This document shows positions 17,077-26,715 of a DNA stretch of 64,000 nt, in pieces (position 1 is the stretch's first letter; each line of letters opens with the position of its first letter). The stretch spans positions 261,001 through 325,000 of the forward strand of contig NZ_CP077770.1 of the NCBI RefSeq assembly GCF_019134595.1. The letters are read 5' to 3'. Position numbers and translations under genes: made by a program. The notes below the pieces were generated by a model. It saw nothing but the letters and a program-made list of their open reading frames with translations. It was not told where the DNA came from and did not search any database. This DNA is from Pseudoalteromonas shioyasakiensis. Lineage in GTDB: Bacteria; Pseudomonadota; Gammaproteobacteria; Enterobacterales; Alteromonadaceae.

Positions 17077-18957
17077 ATGACTTGGGGTTTAGACAAAGCA
17101 CGCGATACATACAATGTTGCTCATTGGAGTGACGGTTACTTTGACATTAACGCACAAGGTGAGCTGGTGGCTTACCCAGATGGCGATCAAACTAAAGCTG
17201 CGGTGTCTTTATCTGAACTAACCGAGCAATTCAAAAAGCAAGGTCTTACTTTACCTGTACTGGTTCGCTTTACCGACATTCTACAAAATCGTGTTGATAC
17301 TCTAACGAGTGCTTTTACCAAAGCATGTAATGCCCGTGAATACCAAGGTAGTTATACCTGTGTTTACCCAATCAAGGTTAATCAGCAGCGCTCTGTGGTT
17401 AGTAAATTACTTGCCCATCCAAGTGGTTTAGTAGGCCTTGAAGCCGGCTCAAAGCCTGAGCTTATGGCGATTTTAGGTGTAGCACAAGAGCCAATTACCA
17501 TTGTTTGTAATGGCTACAAAGACAGTGAATTTTTACGTTTAGCCTGTATCGGTCAAGGCATGGGCCATAAGGTTCATATTGTTGTAGAAAAACTTTCTGA
17601 ACTAACCACCTTATTGGCTGAAATTGATGACTTAGGTATTGAGCCATCAATCGGTATTCGCATTCGCTTAAACTCGGTAGGTAAAGGAAAATGGCAAAAC
17701 ACCGGTGGTGAAAAAGGCAAATTTGGTTTAACTGCTGGCCAAGTACTTTCTGCGGTTGAGCTACTTAAGTCACGTAATAAACTCCATTTAATGCAACTTG
17801 TGCATTTCCATATCGGCTCTCAAATTGCCAATATCCGTGATATTCATCGAGCACTGCGTGAATGTGCCCGCCATTTTGCAGAGTTAACGCAGTTAGGCGT
17901 GCCACTTAATACAGTTGATGTTGGTGGCGGTTTAGGTGTTGACTATGAAGGGTCTGGTTCACGTAGTTCGTGTTCAATGAACTACAGTGTTGATGAATAT
18001 GCACGTAATGTTGTGAATGCATTTGCTGAAGTGTGCCAACAACATGATCTTAAGCACCCAGCCATTATTACTGAATCTGGCCGTGCGTTAACTGCGCACC
18101 ACGCAGTATTAATTACAGATGTTATTGATGTTGAGCGTGCACCTAACCATGCGAATCCAACGGCGCCTGAGGCTGACAGCGTATTAGTGTTAGATGAAAT
18201 GTGGCAGTGCTTACAGCGTTTAACACCACGTATGGCGCTAGAAATTTATCATGATGCAATGCATCTATTTAGTGAAGCTCATGACCAATATGTGCATGGC
18301 CTACTCACTATGCTTGAATGGGCAAAGCTTGAGCAGCTGTATTTCACCATTTTACACCGCGTTCGTGCATCCCTGAGCGAAAATGCCCGTGCCCACCGTG
18401 AAGTGTTAGATGATTTAAACGAAAAGCTGGCCGATAAGCTATTCGTTAATTTCTCATTATTCCAATCACTGCCTGATGTCTGGGGGATTCAGCAACTTTT
18501 CCCTGTGATGCCAGTAGAAAACCTTCATCAGCCATTAACGCAACGGGCTATTATTCAAGACATTACCTGTGACTCTGATGGGCAAATTCGTAACTATGTT
18601 GAAGGTACCGGCATTGAGAGCAGCTTACCTATTCCTGAGTACAAGCAAGGCCAACAATACCACATTGCGATGTTCTTAGTGGGCGCGTATCAAGAAATTT
18701 TAGGTGATTTACATAACCTATTCGGCGACACAGATTCAGTGCATGTTGAGCTTACTGAAGCAGGCTATCAGCTGACTAACGCGATTAAAGGTGACAGCGT
18801 TAAGGACGTATTAAAGTTTGTTGATTATGATAGCGACATTCTTGCTGAAAACTTTGCAAAACGGGTTAACTCACTGGCAATTGATGAGCAATCTAAGGCA
18901 CAATATTTGTCAGAACTAAATGCAGGCCTTGCTGGCTATACGTATTTTGAAGATTAA
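17077..18957 (+). CDS. speA: Biosynthetic arginine decarboxylase
   Basis: SpeA decarboxylates arginine to agmatine, the first step of putrescine formation from arginine. It is a 626-residue fold-type III PLP enzyme of the alanine-racemase type. The PLP lysine lies in YPIKVNQ; HFHIGSQI, VDVGGGLGVDYEG and ESGRALTAHHAV are also present. The frame is open from 16987, but the ATG at 17077 gives the family start WGLDKARDTYNVAHWSDGYF. It heads an apparent operon with two acyltransferases and a mechanosensitive channel (gaps 21 and 28 bp, then a 4-bp overlap). Confidence 0.97.
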   Translation: MTWGLDKARDTYNVAHWSDGYFDINAQGELVAYPDGDQTKAAVSLSELTEQFKKQGLTLPVLVRFTDILQNRVDTLTSAFTKACNAREYQGSYTCVYPIKVNQQRSVVSKLLAHPSGLVGLEAGSKPELMAILGVAQEPITIVCNGYKDSEFLRLACIGQGMGHKVHIVVEKLSELTTLLAEIDDLGIEPSIGIRIRLNSVGKGKWQNTGGEKGKFGLTAGQVLSAVELLKSRNKLHLMQLVHFHIGSQIANIRDIHRALRECARHFAELTQLGVPLNTVDVGGGLGVDYEGSGSRSSCSMNYSVDEYARNVVNAFAEVCQQHDLKHPAIITESGRALTAHHAVLITDVIDVERAPNHANPTAPEADSVLVLDEMWQCLQRLTPRMALEIYHDAMHLFSEAHDQYVHGLLTMLEWAKLEQLYFTILHRVRASLSENARAHREVLDDLNEKLADKLFVNFSLFQSLPDVWGIQQLFPVMPVENLHQPLTQRAIIQDITCDSDGQIRNYVEGTGIESSLPIPEYKQGQQYHIAMFLVGAYQEILGDLHNLFGDTDSVHVELTEAGYQLTNAIKGDSVKDVLKFVDYDSDILAENFAKRVNSLAIDEQSKAQYLSELNAGLAGYTYFED

Positions 18958-18978
18958 GCATTAAAGGAATAAGTAGTA

Positions 18979-19857
18979 ATGTCCATGATCCGTTGTGTGT
19001 TCAGTTTTATATTTTACACCCTCAATACACTTTTTTGGTTTGTGCCCATCTTTATTTGTGGCGTGATTAAACTGATCCCAATTAAGCCTCTACAAAAAGT
19101 AATGAGTTGGATAGCTAAGCAATGCGCCACTATGTGGGTGAGTTGTAACAGCATCAACCAAAACATTTTTGCTTCATATAAGCTGTACGTGACAGGTCTT
19201 GAGCAACTAAAAGCGAAAGACTGGTACTTGGTGATCGCAAATCATCAAAGCTGGGTAGATATCGTTGTTATGCAACGCGTGTTCAATCGCCGCATACCGT
19301 TTTTAAACTTTTTCTTGAAAAAAGAACTGATCTATGTTCCTTTTTTAGGTCTTTCTTGGTGGGCATTGGATTTCCCATTTATGACTCGCACGAGTAAAGC
19401 TCAGTTAAAGAAAAACCCTAAATTGCGTGGTAAAGACTTAGAAACAACGCGTAAAGCCTGCGAAAAGTTCAAAGAAATGCCAGTAAGTATCGTTAACTTT
19501 GTTGAAGGTACGCGTTTTACACCGCAAAAGCACTCGCGCCAAAACAGTCCTTTTGAGCACTTATTAAAGCCAAAAGCGGGTGGTGTTGCGTTTGTTATGC
19601 AAGCAATGGGTGAACAAATTTCTAAAGTGGTTAATGTCACTATTCATTACCCTGGTGGAATTCCTAGTTTTGTGGACTTTGCCAGTGGTCGTGTAAAAGA
19701 AGTCGAAGTGCGAGTAGAAGTGATGGAAGTAAGCCCTAATTTAATCGGTGATTACACAGCTGATGCTGAGTTTAGAGTTAACTTTCAAGCTGAATTAAAC
19801 CGCATTTGGAATGAAAAAAATCAGCAGCTAGCTGAGTTAGAAGCAAAAACGCAGTAG
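18979..19857 (+). CDS. PlsC-type 1-acylglycerol-3-phosphate acyltransferase family protein (YihG-like), copy 1
   Basis: 292-residue membrane-bound acyltransferase. A hydrophobic N-terminus (about 5-30) anchors it. The catalytic H-x4-D motif is NHQSWVD and the substrate motif is FVEGTRFT, as in the LPLAT/PlsC superfamily, which acylates lysophospholipids. Overall it resembles E. coli YihG. The following gene is a paralogue with the same motifs. It is probably translated from the speA transcript, which is only 21 bp upstream. Confidence 0.9.
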   Translation: MSMIRCVFSFIFYTLNTLFWFVPIFICGVIKLIPIKPLQKVMSWIAKQCATMWVSCNSINQNIFASYKLYVTGLEQLKAKDWYLVIANHQSWVDIVVMQRVFNRRIPFLNFFLKKELIYVPFLGLSWWALDFPFMTRTSKAQLKKNPKLRGKDLETTRKACEKFKEMPVSIVNFVEGTRFTPQKHSRQNSPFEHLLKPKAGGVAFVMQAMGEQISKVVNVTIHYPGGIPSFVDFASGRVKEVEVRVEVMEVSPNLIGDYTADAEFRVNFQAELNRIWNEKNQQLAELEAKTQ

Positions 19858-19885
19858 TATTGCTAACGCAGTCGAGAGCACACAT

Positions 19886-20809
19886 ATGTTAAAGAAATTT
19901 TTACCAAATTGGTTAACAGGCGTTCTAGTTAGCATTGTCTTGTTTGCTAATGTAATTATTTGGGGCACGCTTGTGCTGCTGTTTGGTGTGCTTAAATTAT
20001 TACTGCCATTTAAAGTGGTTAGCGATATTCTTCATACGGCTTATCGCGGTTGGTGTAAAGGTAACCGCTTAGCTTTGTGGTTAGGTTGCCCCACAATAGA
20101 TGTTGAAATTAAAGGTAAAGTCAGTACAGATGGTTGGTACTTACTTATCTCTAATCATATGAGTTGGCTAGACATTGTTGTTCTCAGTGCGATTGATGTT
20201 TTACCTGCTCCAAAATTCTTCTTAAAAGATGAGCTGAAGTATGTGCCATTCATTGGCACCGGTGCGTGGGCCATGGGTATGCCTTTCATGAAACGTGTTA
20301 GCAAAGCACAACTGGCAAAAAATCCTAAGCTGAAAGGCCTCGATGTTGAACGTACTAAGCGCAGTTGCCGCGACTTCCGTAATCACCCGACAACCATTAT
20401 CAACTTTGTTGAAGGCACGCGCTTTACGTGCCAAAAACACAAAAAGCAAAATAGTCCGTTTACTTATCTTTTAAAACCTAAAGCGGGCGGTATTGCATTT
20501 GCCCTTGAGGTATTAGGTGATCAGTTTGATGCAATATTAAATACCTCGATTATTTACCAGGGCGAGGGCGACCATATTTGCCGTAACCTGATGCGTGGCC
20601 GCCTTAATGTGATCAAAGTTGAAATACACGTACAAGCAATTAGCGCAGAGATGATTGGTGATTATCAGCATGACCGTGCATTTAGAACGGCTTTTCAACA
20701 ACATATTAATGGGTTATGGTTGCAAAAAGATGCTCAGCTACTAACTTATCATCAAGCCCAGCAAGCTGAGTACCTTGCCAACATCAATAAAGAGGTTGAA
20801 GCACCATGA
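19886..20809 (+). CDS. PlsC-type acyltransferase family protein (YihG-like), copy 2
   Basis: 307-residue paralogue of the preceding gene, with an N-terminal membrane segment (about 12-40), NHMSWLD (H-x4-D) and FVEGTRFT. Conserved blocks shared by both copies include AQLxKNPKLxG and QNSPFxxLLKPKAGG. The copies have diverged well beyond a recent duplication and could differ in acyl chain or acceptor. The stop codon overlaps the start of the channel gene by four bases. Confidence 0.9.
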   Translation: MLKKFLPNWLTGVLVSIVLFANVIIWGTLVLLFGVLKLLLPFKVVSDILHTAYRGWCKGNRLALWLGCPTIDVEIKGKVSTDGWYLLISNHMSWLDIVVLSAIDVLPAPKFFLKDELKYVPFIGTGAWAMGMPFMKRVSKAQLAKNPKLKGLDVERTKRSCRDFRNHPTTIINFVEGTRFTCQKHKKQNSPFTYLLKPKAGGIAFALEVLGDQFDAILNTSIIYQGEGDHICRNLMRGRLNVIKVEIHVQAISAEMIGDYQHDRAFRTAFQQHINGLWLQKDAQLLTYHQAQQAEYLANINKEVEAP

Positions 20810-22056
20810 AGCAAACTCACCTGCAAGAGCTGGTGATGCCTTGGTTTGAATCAATGCAAGACGCGGCGCTGTTAAGTGCATTAACGGCTACAGCGATTGG
20901 CGTTGGCTCATTACTATTAATTTATATGTTTACCCGTCGACTGCTGCTACCGGGTATTCAAAAGGTTGTTACACGTCTGTCTCCAGAGCGCATTGGTGCG
21001 CTTACTCCAATGCTCAATAAACTGAATCGGCGTTTTGCGGGGATATTGTGCTGCGTACTGTATTTGGCAACTTTTGATTATGTTTACCCCGTTCATGATG
21101 TTGCTGCGTTGGTTTTGAAAACTGTAGGCCAAGTTGCATTGATCATTTATGGTGGCTTCATTTTAAGTAGTGTGGTGAGCATAGCAGGTGGCATTTATAA
21201 CCAACTTGATTTTGCCCGCGATATTCCGATTCAGGGTTTGATCCAAGTTGTAAAACTTATCACTTTTATGGTTTGCGCCATCCTCATTGTGAGTATTCTG
21301 CTCGAAAAGTCACCAACTTATATCCTCTCCGGCTTTGGTGCGATAGCGGCGGTGACCTTACTCGTATTTAAAGATACCATTTTGGGCTTTGTCGCCAGTA
21401 TTCAAATTGCAGCTAACCGATTAGTGACTTATGGTGATTGGATCCAAGTGGATAGTTATGGCGCGGATGGCGAGGTTATCGACCTTGGCTTAAACACGGT
21501 AAAAGTACGTAACTGGGATAACACTATTACAACTATTCCGACCTACATGTTAGTTGCTGGGTCATTTAAAAACTGGCGAGGTATGCAAGAGTCGGGTGGT
21601 CGTCGTATCAAGCGTGCTTTAAACATTGATATGAACAGTATTCGTTTGGTTGATGATGCGTTTCGAGAGCAAATTGATGCTGCTATTCCACTTAACGACT
21701 ATATTCGTGTTTCAAACTTGCCCGATCCGGTGACAAACCTTGGTTTGTTTCGTCGTTATGCTGAAGGTTACTTAAAACAACACGAAAAAATTAATCGTGA
21801 TTTAACCTTAATGGTGCGTGAGCTACAACCGATGAATCACGGCTTACCTATTGAGTTTTACTGCTTTAGTGAAGATAAGCGCTGGATTTCATACGAGCAC
21901 TTGCAAGCAGAGATTATGGATCATCTACTTGCTGTGCTACCAATCTTTGGACTCAGACCATATCAAAGTGTTACTGGGCAGTTAAGTACAAGCGAAGCTC
22001 AAACAGGGCTAAAACCAAGTATCAAGGTTGCTAACCCTGTGCGCGAAAAAACTTAA
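20806..22056 (+). CDS. MscS-family mechanosensitive channel, YbdG-like
   Basis: 416-residue inner-membrane protein of the MscS superfamily, closest by eye to E. coli YbdG, a small-conductance tension-gated channel also linked to osmotic sensing. There are about five N-terminal membrane segments, then the pore-lining helix and beta-domain (ILGFVASIQIAANRLVTYGDWIQV, VKVRNWDNTITTIPTY). The YbdG-type segment FKNWRGMQESGGRRIKR follows. The start overlaps the upstream acyltransferase stop (ATGA). Co-expression with two phospholipid acyltransferases is suggestive, because membrane lipid packing affects gating. The 3' end overlaps the convergent chromate transporter by four bases. Confidence 0.92.
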   Translation: MKQTHLQELVMPWFESMQDAALLSALTATAIGVGSLLLIYMFTRRLLLPGIQKVVTRLSPERIGALTPMLNKLNRRFAGILCCVLYLATFDYVYPVHDVAALVLKTVGQVALIIYGGFILSSVVSIAGGIYNQLDFARDIPIQGLIQVVKLITFMVCAILIVSILLEKSPTYILSGFGAIAAVTLLVFKDTILGFVASIQIAANRLVTYGDWIQVDSYGADGEVIDLGLNTVKVRNWDNTITTIPTYMLVAGSFKNWRGMQESGGRRIKRALNIDMNSIRLVDDAFREQIDAAIPLNDYIRVSNLPDPVTNLGLFRRYAEGYLKQHEKINRDLTLMVRELQPMNHGLPIEFYCFSEDKRWISYEHLQAEIMDHLLAVLPIFGLRPYQSVTGQLSTSEAQTGLKPSIKVANPVREKT

Positions 22057-23189
22057 AGCTGACCAACCAGTACGCTCAGTGCAATAAAGCCTAACAATAG
22101 CCACCAAATAGGTGGCTTTGCCATTCTTAGCCACGTAAATGCAGCAATGACTAAAGCTACTTGCCACAGGTTTTGCACTGCCGATTGCCAAATAGGTGAA
22201 TAAAGGGCGGCAGCTAAAAAACCCACAACAGCGGCATTTAGCGCTGCAATACTGCCCGCAAAGCGAGGTTTATCAGCCAGTTGTAGCCAGCTTTTCATAA
22301 AGGCTAACATCAATAAAAAGCCCGGCAAGAAAATCATGATGGTTGCGACAATCGCACCTAAAAGTGGCGTATTTGGAGACACTTGTGCGCCTAAGTATGT
22401 GGCGATAGTGAACATCGGTCCAGGTATGGCCTGAGCACTGGCATAAGCAGATAAAAACTGCTCGGTTTCAAGGCTCGGCACGCCAGCTTGTAAAATGGGT
22501 AACACAACGTGGCCGCCACCAAAGACCATAGCGCCAGTTTGGTAAAATGGGGCAAACAAAGAAAACCCTTCGCCTAAAGGTAAAAAGCTAATCAGTAACA
22601 AGACGGTAAATAAACCAAGTGGTAACCAAGCAATTTTCACAGGTTTATGTTCTTGGTTCTCTGGCAGTTTAAGCTGAGGATAAAACCAACCTATGGCTGC
22701 AGCTGCAATCAGCACTATAATTTGACTTGATAGCTGTGAGAACACAATCAGTGCAATCGTGCTCAATACCGCGATAAGCTTGTGTAAGTGGTTTTTGCAA
22801 AAGCTCATTGCCATACTGTAGGTCGCATCGGCAACAATCACCACAGCAAAGAGTTTAAGCCCGGCAATTACCGCAAAGTAAATATCACCAAATTGGTGAG
22901 CACTGAGAGCTAGAAAAAACATAATTAAAAATGAGGGCAGGGTAAAGCCAACAAATGCACACAGGCCTCCCAGTATCCCTCCTTTTTCAACCCCCATTGC
23001 AAAGCTAACTTGGCTTGAACCAGGGCCTGGCAATGCTTGGCTTAGGCTAATCAGTTGCGCATAGCGCTCAGCAGTGAGCCATTTTAAATTATCAACAAAG
23101 TGGCGCTTAAAATAACCAAGATGTGCCGCAGGACCGCCAAAGCTCATACAGCCTAATAAAAAGAATTGTTTAAAGATGATAAATAACAT
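22053..23189 (-). CDS. chrA: Chromate transporter (CHR family, two-domain type)
   Basis: 378-residue inner-membrane protein with two homologous CHR halves, each with the GG(P)A and PGP motifs: MSFGGPAAHLGYF and ALPGPGSSQ in the first, VFGGGHVVLP and AIPGPMF in the second. This is the long-chain type that exports chromate. About ten membrane segments are visible. No chrB or chromate reductase is adjacent, so the physiological substrate is uncertain. It is divergent from the periplasmic binding protein and convergent with the mechanosensitive channel. Confidence 0.93.
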   Translation of the reverse strand: MLFIIFKQFFLLGCMSFGGPAAHLGYFKRHFVDNLKWLTAERYAQLISLSQALPGPGSSQVSFAMGVEKGGILGGLCAFVGFTLPSFLIMFFLALSAHQFGDIYFAVIAGLKLFAVVIVADATYSMAMSFCKNHLHKLIAVLSTIALIVFSQLSSQIIVLIAAAAIGWFYPQLKLPENQEHKPVKIAWLPLGLFTVLLLISFLPLGEGFSLFAPFYQTGAMVFGGGHVVLPILQAGVPSLETEQFLSAYASAQAIPGPMFTIATYLGAQVSPNTPLLGAIVATIMIFLPGFLLMLAFMKSWLQLADKPRFAGSIAALNAAVVGFLAAALYSPIWQSAVQNLWQVALVIAAFTWLRMAKPPIWWLLLGFIALSVLVGQL

Positions 23190-23299
23190 TACTGTTGCCG
23201 TTACAGGATGATGTTTCTATTATGACAAAATTGTATGACATTTTTGTGGTTTTTATGACACAAGGCCGTCTACAATATAGAGAACGAGTGAACGTAGTT

Positions 23300-24091
23300 A
23301 TGAGTATCACTATGAAACGCTATATTAACAGTTTATTGTTATTACTTTGCAGCAACTTTGCACTTGCAACCTCTTTTGAGAAAGTTGTGGTGGCTGTTGA
23401 TCATGCGCCTCCTTATGGCATGGTCTCTGAAGATGGTAGAGTCAGTGGCGCAATAGTGGATATTATGCGTGAAATGCAGCGTACCTTACCAATCAAGCTT
23501 GAATATGTCGCTTGCCCGTTTTCTCGTTGTTTAAAAATGCTCGAGCAAAATGAGCTAGATGTGATGGGCGGGCTTATTCGCACAGAAGCGCGCGAGCAAA
23601 AAATACAGTTTCTTACCCCGCCGTATATGATGCTGTCGTCTTCTTTTGTGTTTTATGCAAAAGCTGATAGCGAACTTAAAATAAATAACTACCAAGACCT
23701 AGTCGGTAAGCGCATTGCGGTCATGCGAGGTGCTGCGCATTTTCCTCGTTTTGATAACGATAAAACACTTACTAAAATTGAAGCCTTAAGCGAACATAAT
23801 GCGTTTGACATGTTATTAAAAGACCGTGTTGAACTCGTCATTGCTGTTGAGGAAACAGCAGATCATGCGTCTGTATTTTTGCAGCGACCTTCACAAGAAA
23901 TTGTAAAAATGCCTTATCGCTATAAAGATGTTATTTATGGTCACATTGCCCTAAGTAAACAGTTTGCAAGCTCGGGTTTAGCCGAAAAAATTCAAGAGCG
24001 ACTCAATACGTTAGTCCTCAATGGCCGTTTAACAGAATTGGTTAAAAGTTATAACTTACCGCCGGTTACTGCTGTAGCAATCGATAAGTAA
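23300..24091 (+). CDS. Periplasmic family-3 solute-binding protein
   Basis: 263-residue SBP_bac_3-type periplasmic protein. The signal peptide is MKRYINSLLLLLCSNFALA, followed by the two-lobed fold: VAVDHAPPYGMVSEDG, the EYVACPFSRCLKMLEQNELDVMGG block and the GKRIAVMRGAAH second lobe. The family binds amino acids or related small ligands. No ABC permease or ATPase is adjacent, so it may be an orphan binding protein or feed a sensor. The frame is open from 23195, but the ATG at 23300 (or 23312) directly precedes the signal peptide. The CPFSRC cysteine pair is an unusual small feature. Confidence 0.82.
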   Translation: MSITMKRYINSLLLLLCSNFALATSFEKVVVAVDHAPPYGMVSEDGRVSGAIVDIMREMQRTLPIKLEYVACPFSRCLKMLEQNELDVMGGLIRTEAREQKIQFLTPPYMMLSSSFVFYAKADSELKINNYQDLVGKRIAVMRGAAHFPRFDNDKTLTKIEALSEHNAFDMLLKDRVELVIAVEETADHASVFLQRPSQEIVKMPYRYKDVIYGHIALSKQFASSGLAEKIQERLNTLVLNGRLTELVKSYNLPPVTAVAIDK

Positions 24092-24171
24092 CCCATTCTT
24101 CATAGTTTGTTCATAGACGTTCATTCATAATTGTTAACAATTCAATTTGAATAATTGCCATGGAGAGACAC

Positions 24172-24804
24172 ATGACTTTTACAAAATCAGTTTTAACAGT
24201 GGGCGTATTAGCCGTTCTATTAACAGGTTGTGAGACAACGAATACAGGTAAAGGCGCTGCGATTGGTGCTGCTACAGGTGCAGTACTAGGTAAAGCAACT
24301 GGTGACCATGACGATAAACGTATCTTTATTGGTGCGGCTATTGGTGCATTAGCAGGTGCAGCCGTTGGCGATTATATGGATAAGCAAGAAGAAGCATTTC
24401 GCGATGAACTTGCAGGTTCAGGTGTTGAAGTGGTTCGTGAAGGCGACAATATTCGTCTAGTGATGCCATCAAATATTACTTTTGCAACTGATCAATCTTA
24501 TATTTCGTCTGGCTTTCATAGCACCCTAGACGCAATTGCTAAGGTAATGAACAAATACGAAAAAACCTACTTAAGCGTTGAAGGTCATACCGACAGCACA
24601 GGTAAAGATAGCTACAACATGACGTTATCTCAACAACGTGCACAAAGCGTAAAAGATTACTTAGTTAATCACCAAATTATGTCTGCGCGTATCAGCACAC
24701 GAGGTTATGGTGAAACACGTCCTGTGGCGAGCAATGACTCAGCAAATGGCCGAGCTTTAAACCGCCGCGTAGAAATTCAGATCGTACCGAATACACAAGG
24801 TTAG
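24172..24804 (+). CDS. OmpA-family lipoprotein with glycine-zipper (YiaD-like)
   Basis: 210-residue lipoprotein. The signal peptide ends in the lipobox LLTGC; a glycine-zipper segment (GAAIGAATGAVLG and IGAAIGALAGAAVGDYM) follows, then a C-terminal OmpA/MotB peptidoglycan-binding domain (VEGHTDSTGKDSYN, LNRRVEIQI). The order is that of E. coli YiaD. It probably tethers the outer membrane to the wall. The ATG at 24172 is preceded by GGAGAGA. It is the third OmpA-domain protein in the window but is not part of the tandem pair. Confidence 0.93.
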   Translation: MTFTKSVLTVGVLAVLLTGCETTNTGKGAAIGAATGAVLGKATGDHDDKRIFIGAAIGALAGAAVGDYMDKQEEAFRDELAGSGVEVVREGDNIRLVMPSNITFATDQSYISSGFHSTLDAIAKVMNKYEKTYLSVEGHTDSTGKDSYNMTLSQQRAQSVKDYLVNHQIMSARISTRGYGETRPVASNDSANGRALNRRVEIQIVPNTQG

Positions 24805-24825
24805 ATTTTATATCTAGATTTGTGG

Positions 24826-24854
24826 TCAGGTTTGATATGCCCTTTCAAACCTGA
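24826..24854 (+). terminator. Probable terminator after the YiaD-like gene
   Basis: TCAGGTTTGA pairs with TCAAACCTGA around a nine-base loop, followed by CATTTCTCTTCTT, a weak T tract. The convergent ABC exporter ends at 24866. Confidence 0.6.
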
Positions 24855-24865
24855 CATTTCTCTTC

Positions 24866-26638
24866 TTAATCTCGATTAAACTGTAGTTCGCACAATTGTT
24901 TATACAATGGATTAGTTTCAAACAATTGCTGATGCGTACCCGTTGCAATAATTTCTCCTTTATCCATCACGACAATCACATCGGCGTGTTTAACTGTTGC
25001 TAAACGATGGGCAATAATCAGAGTTGTTCTGTCTTTCATTAGATGCTCAAGGGCAGCTTGTACATGAAACTCACTTTGTGCATCGAGTGCACTGGTTGCT
25101 TCATCAAGCAATAAAATGGCAGGGTCTTTTAATATTGCGCGCGCTAGTACTATGCGTTGTTTTTGCCCACCTGATAGCCTAACACCTTGCTCCCCTAAAA
25201 AGCTGTGATAGCCATCAGGGAGTTGATTAATAAACTCATCGGCATGGGCATATTTGGCCGCAGCGTATACTTGCTCGTCGCTGGCGCTTGGATTGCCATA
25301 ACGTATGTTATGCATTACATCAGAGCTAAATAAAATTGGGTTTTGTGCCACCATCCCCATTTGCTGGCGTAAGCAATCAAGAGAGAGTGCTTTTATGTTT
25401 ATTCCTGCCAGCGAAATACTCCCAGAGCTTGGGTCATAAAAGCGCTGTAGTAATTCAAACAGCGTTGTTTTACCAGCCCCCGATGGGCCAACAATAGCAA
25501 CAGTTTGCCCTTGTTTTACTTGTAAATTTAGCGCATTTAAAGCGGCTTTATCTGGCCTAGAAGGGTAATGAAAAGACACCTCATTAAACTCGATAGCAGG
25601 GTGATTAAGTTTATTCGCTTCAAGTTGTGCATCATGATTTGTATCTGGATTTTTGATCATGCTTTCAACGGCGAGTAGTTCTAATAATCGGGCTGCTGCA
25701 CCTGCCGCTCTTTGTAACTCACCGTACACTTCGGCAACGGTTGCTACAGACATTGCCACCATAATCGCATAGAACACAAAAGCACCGAGCTCACCACCTG
25801 TCATGGTGCCAGCTAATACGTCGCTGCCGCCAACCCACAGCATCACGCTAATAGCACTAAAGGTCAGAAATATAACCGCTGCAATCAAAAACGAGCGCTG
25901 TTTGATTCGGCTCTTCGCTACTTGAAATGCTTTGTTGGTTTCTTCGCTAAATGCTGCTTTTTCACGCCCTTCGTGACTATAACTTTGCACGACTTTAATA
26001 TTTTGAATGATCTCACCGGCATAGGTGCTGATATCGGCAATAGCATCTTGGCTTGAGCTTGCGAGTTTTCTTACTTTTCGGCCAAAAATCATCATTGGCA
26101 GTAATACCAATGGCACGCAGGCAACAACCACAAGGGTTAGCTTTAGGTTGGTGATAAGTAGCATAGCCAAGCCACCAATCAGCATTAAGCTACTGCGTAA
26201 TGCCATCGAAAAAGAGGAACCAATGATAGATTGCAACAAGGTAGTATCGGTGGTCAGGCGCGACATCAGCTCGCCGCTGCGGTTTTCTTCAAAGTAGCTG
26301 GGGTGTAGTGTAACAATGCGATCAAACACGGCTTTACGGATATCGTTACTGACTCTCTCACCAATCCACGACATTAAATAAAAGCGACAAAAAGTACCTA
26401 CAGCCAATAAGCTTATTAAACCAATCAACACCATCACCGCTTGTTGAAGTTGAGCTTGTGAGCCCGCAATAAAGCCATGGTCGATAACAAATTTAACGCC
26501 TTGTCCGAGTGATAAGTTAACACCGGCCGTAAGCAACAAGGCGCCAAGGGCTGCAAATACCACCCATTTATAGGGTTTTATAAAAGCTAAAATCGGTAAC
26601 AGGCTACTAAATGCGGCCTTTTCTTTGTTGTTAGACAT
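24866..26638 (-). CDS. ABC exporter half-transporter (MsbA/LmrA-type)
   Basis: 590-residue fused membrane-plus-ATPase half transporter that would work as a dimer. Six membrane helices (about 18-310) are followed by the nucleotide-binding domain: Walker A GPSGAGKTT, Q-loop VAQNPILF, signature LSGGQKQR, Walker B ILLLDEATSALD and the switch histidine in IIAHRLATV. The overall type is that of lipid or multidrug exporters. MsbA itself would normally sit next to lpxK, which is not here, so a drug or lipid export role is an open choice. It stands alone. Confidence 0.93.
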   Translation of the reverse strand: MSNNKEKAAFSSLLPILAFIKPYKWVVFAALGALLLTAGVNLSLGQGVKFVIDHGFIAGSQAQLQQAVMVLIGLISLLAVGTFCRFYLMSWIGERVSNDIRKAVFDRIVTLHPSYFEENRSGELMSRLTTDTTLLQSIIGSSFSMALRSSLMLIGGLAMLLITNLKLTLVVVACVPLVLLPMMIFGRKVRKLASSSQDAIADISTYAGEIIQNIKVVQSYSHEGREKAAFSEETNKAFQVAKSRIKQRSFLIAAVIFLTFSAISVMLWVGGSDVLAGTMTGGELGAFVFYAIMVAMSVATVAEVYGELQRAAGAAARLLELLAVESMIKNPDTNHDAQLEANKLNHPAIEFNEVSFHYPSRPDKAALNALNLQVKQGQTVAIVGPSGAGKTTLFELLQRFYDPSSGSISLAGINIKALSLDCLRQQMGMVAQNPILFSSDVMHNIRYGNPSASDEQVYAAAKYAHADEFINQLPDGYHSFLGEQGVRLSGGQKQRIVLARAILKDPAILLLDEATSALDAQSEFHVQAALEHLMKDRTTLIIAHRLATVKHADVIVVMDKGEIIATGTHQQLFETNPLYKQLCELQFNRD

Positions 26639-26715
26639 GCTAGATTCTTGTTGGTGAATAGGGTATAGATATGGTTATCAATGCTCTAAAATTCAACAGT
26701 TATTAAGGGATTAGT

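Noticed and set aside
24866-26638. Naming the ABC exporter msbA
   Set aside because: The fold fits but lpxK is not adjacent, and several MsbA-like exporters usually exist in these genomes.
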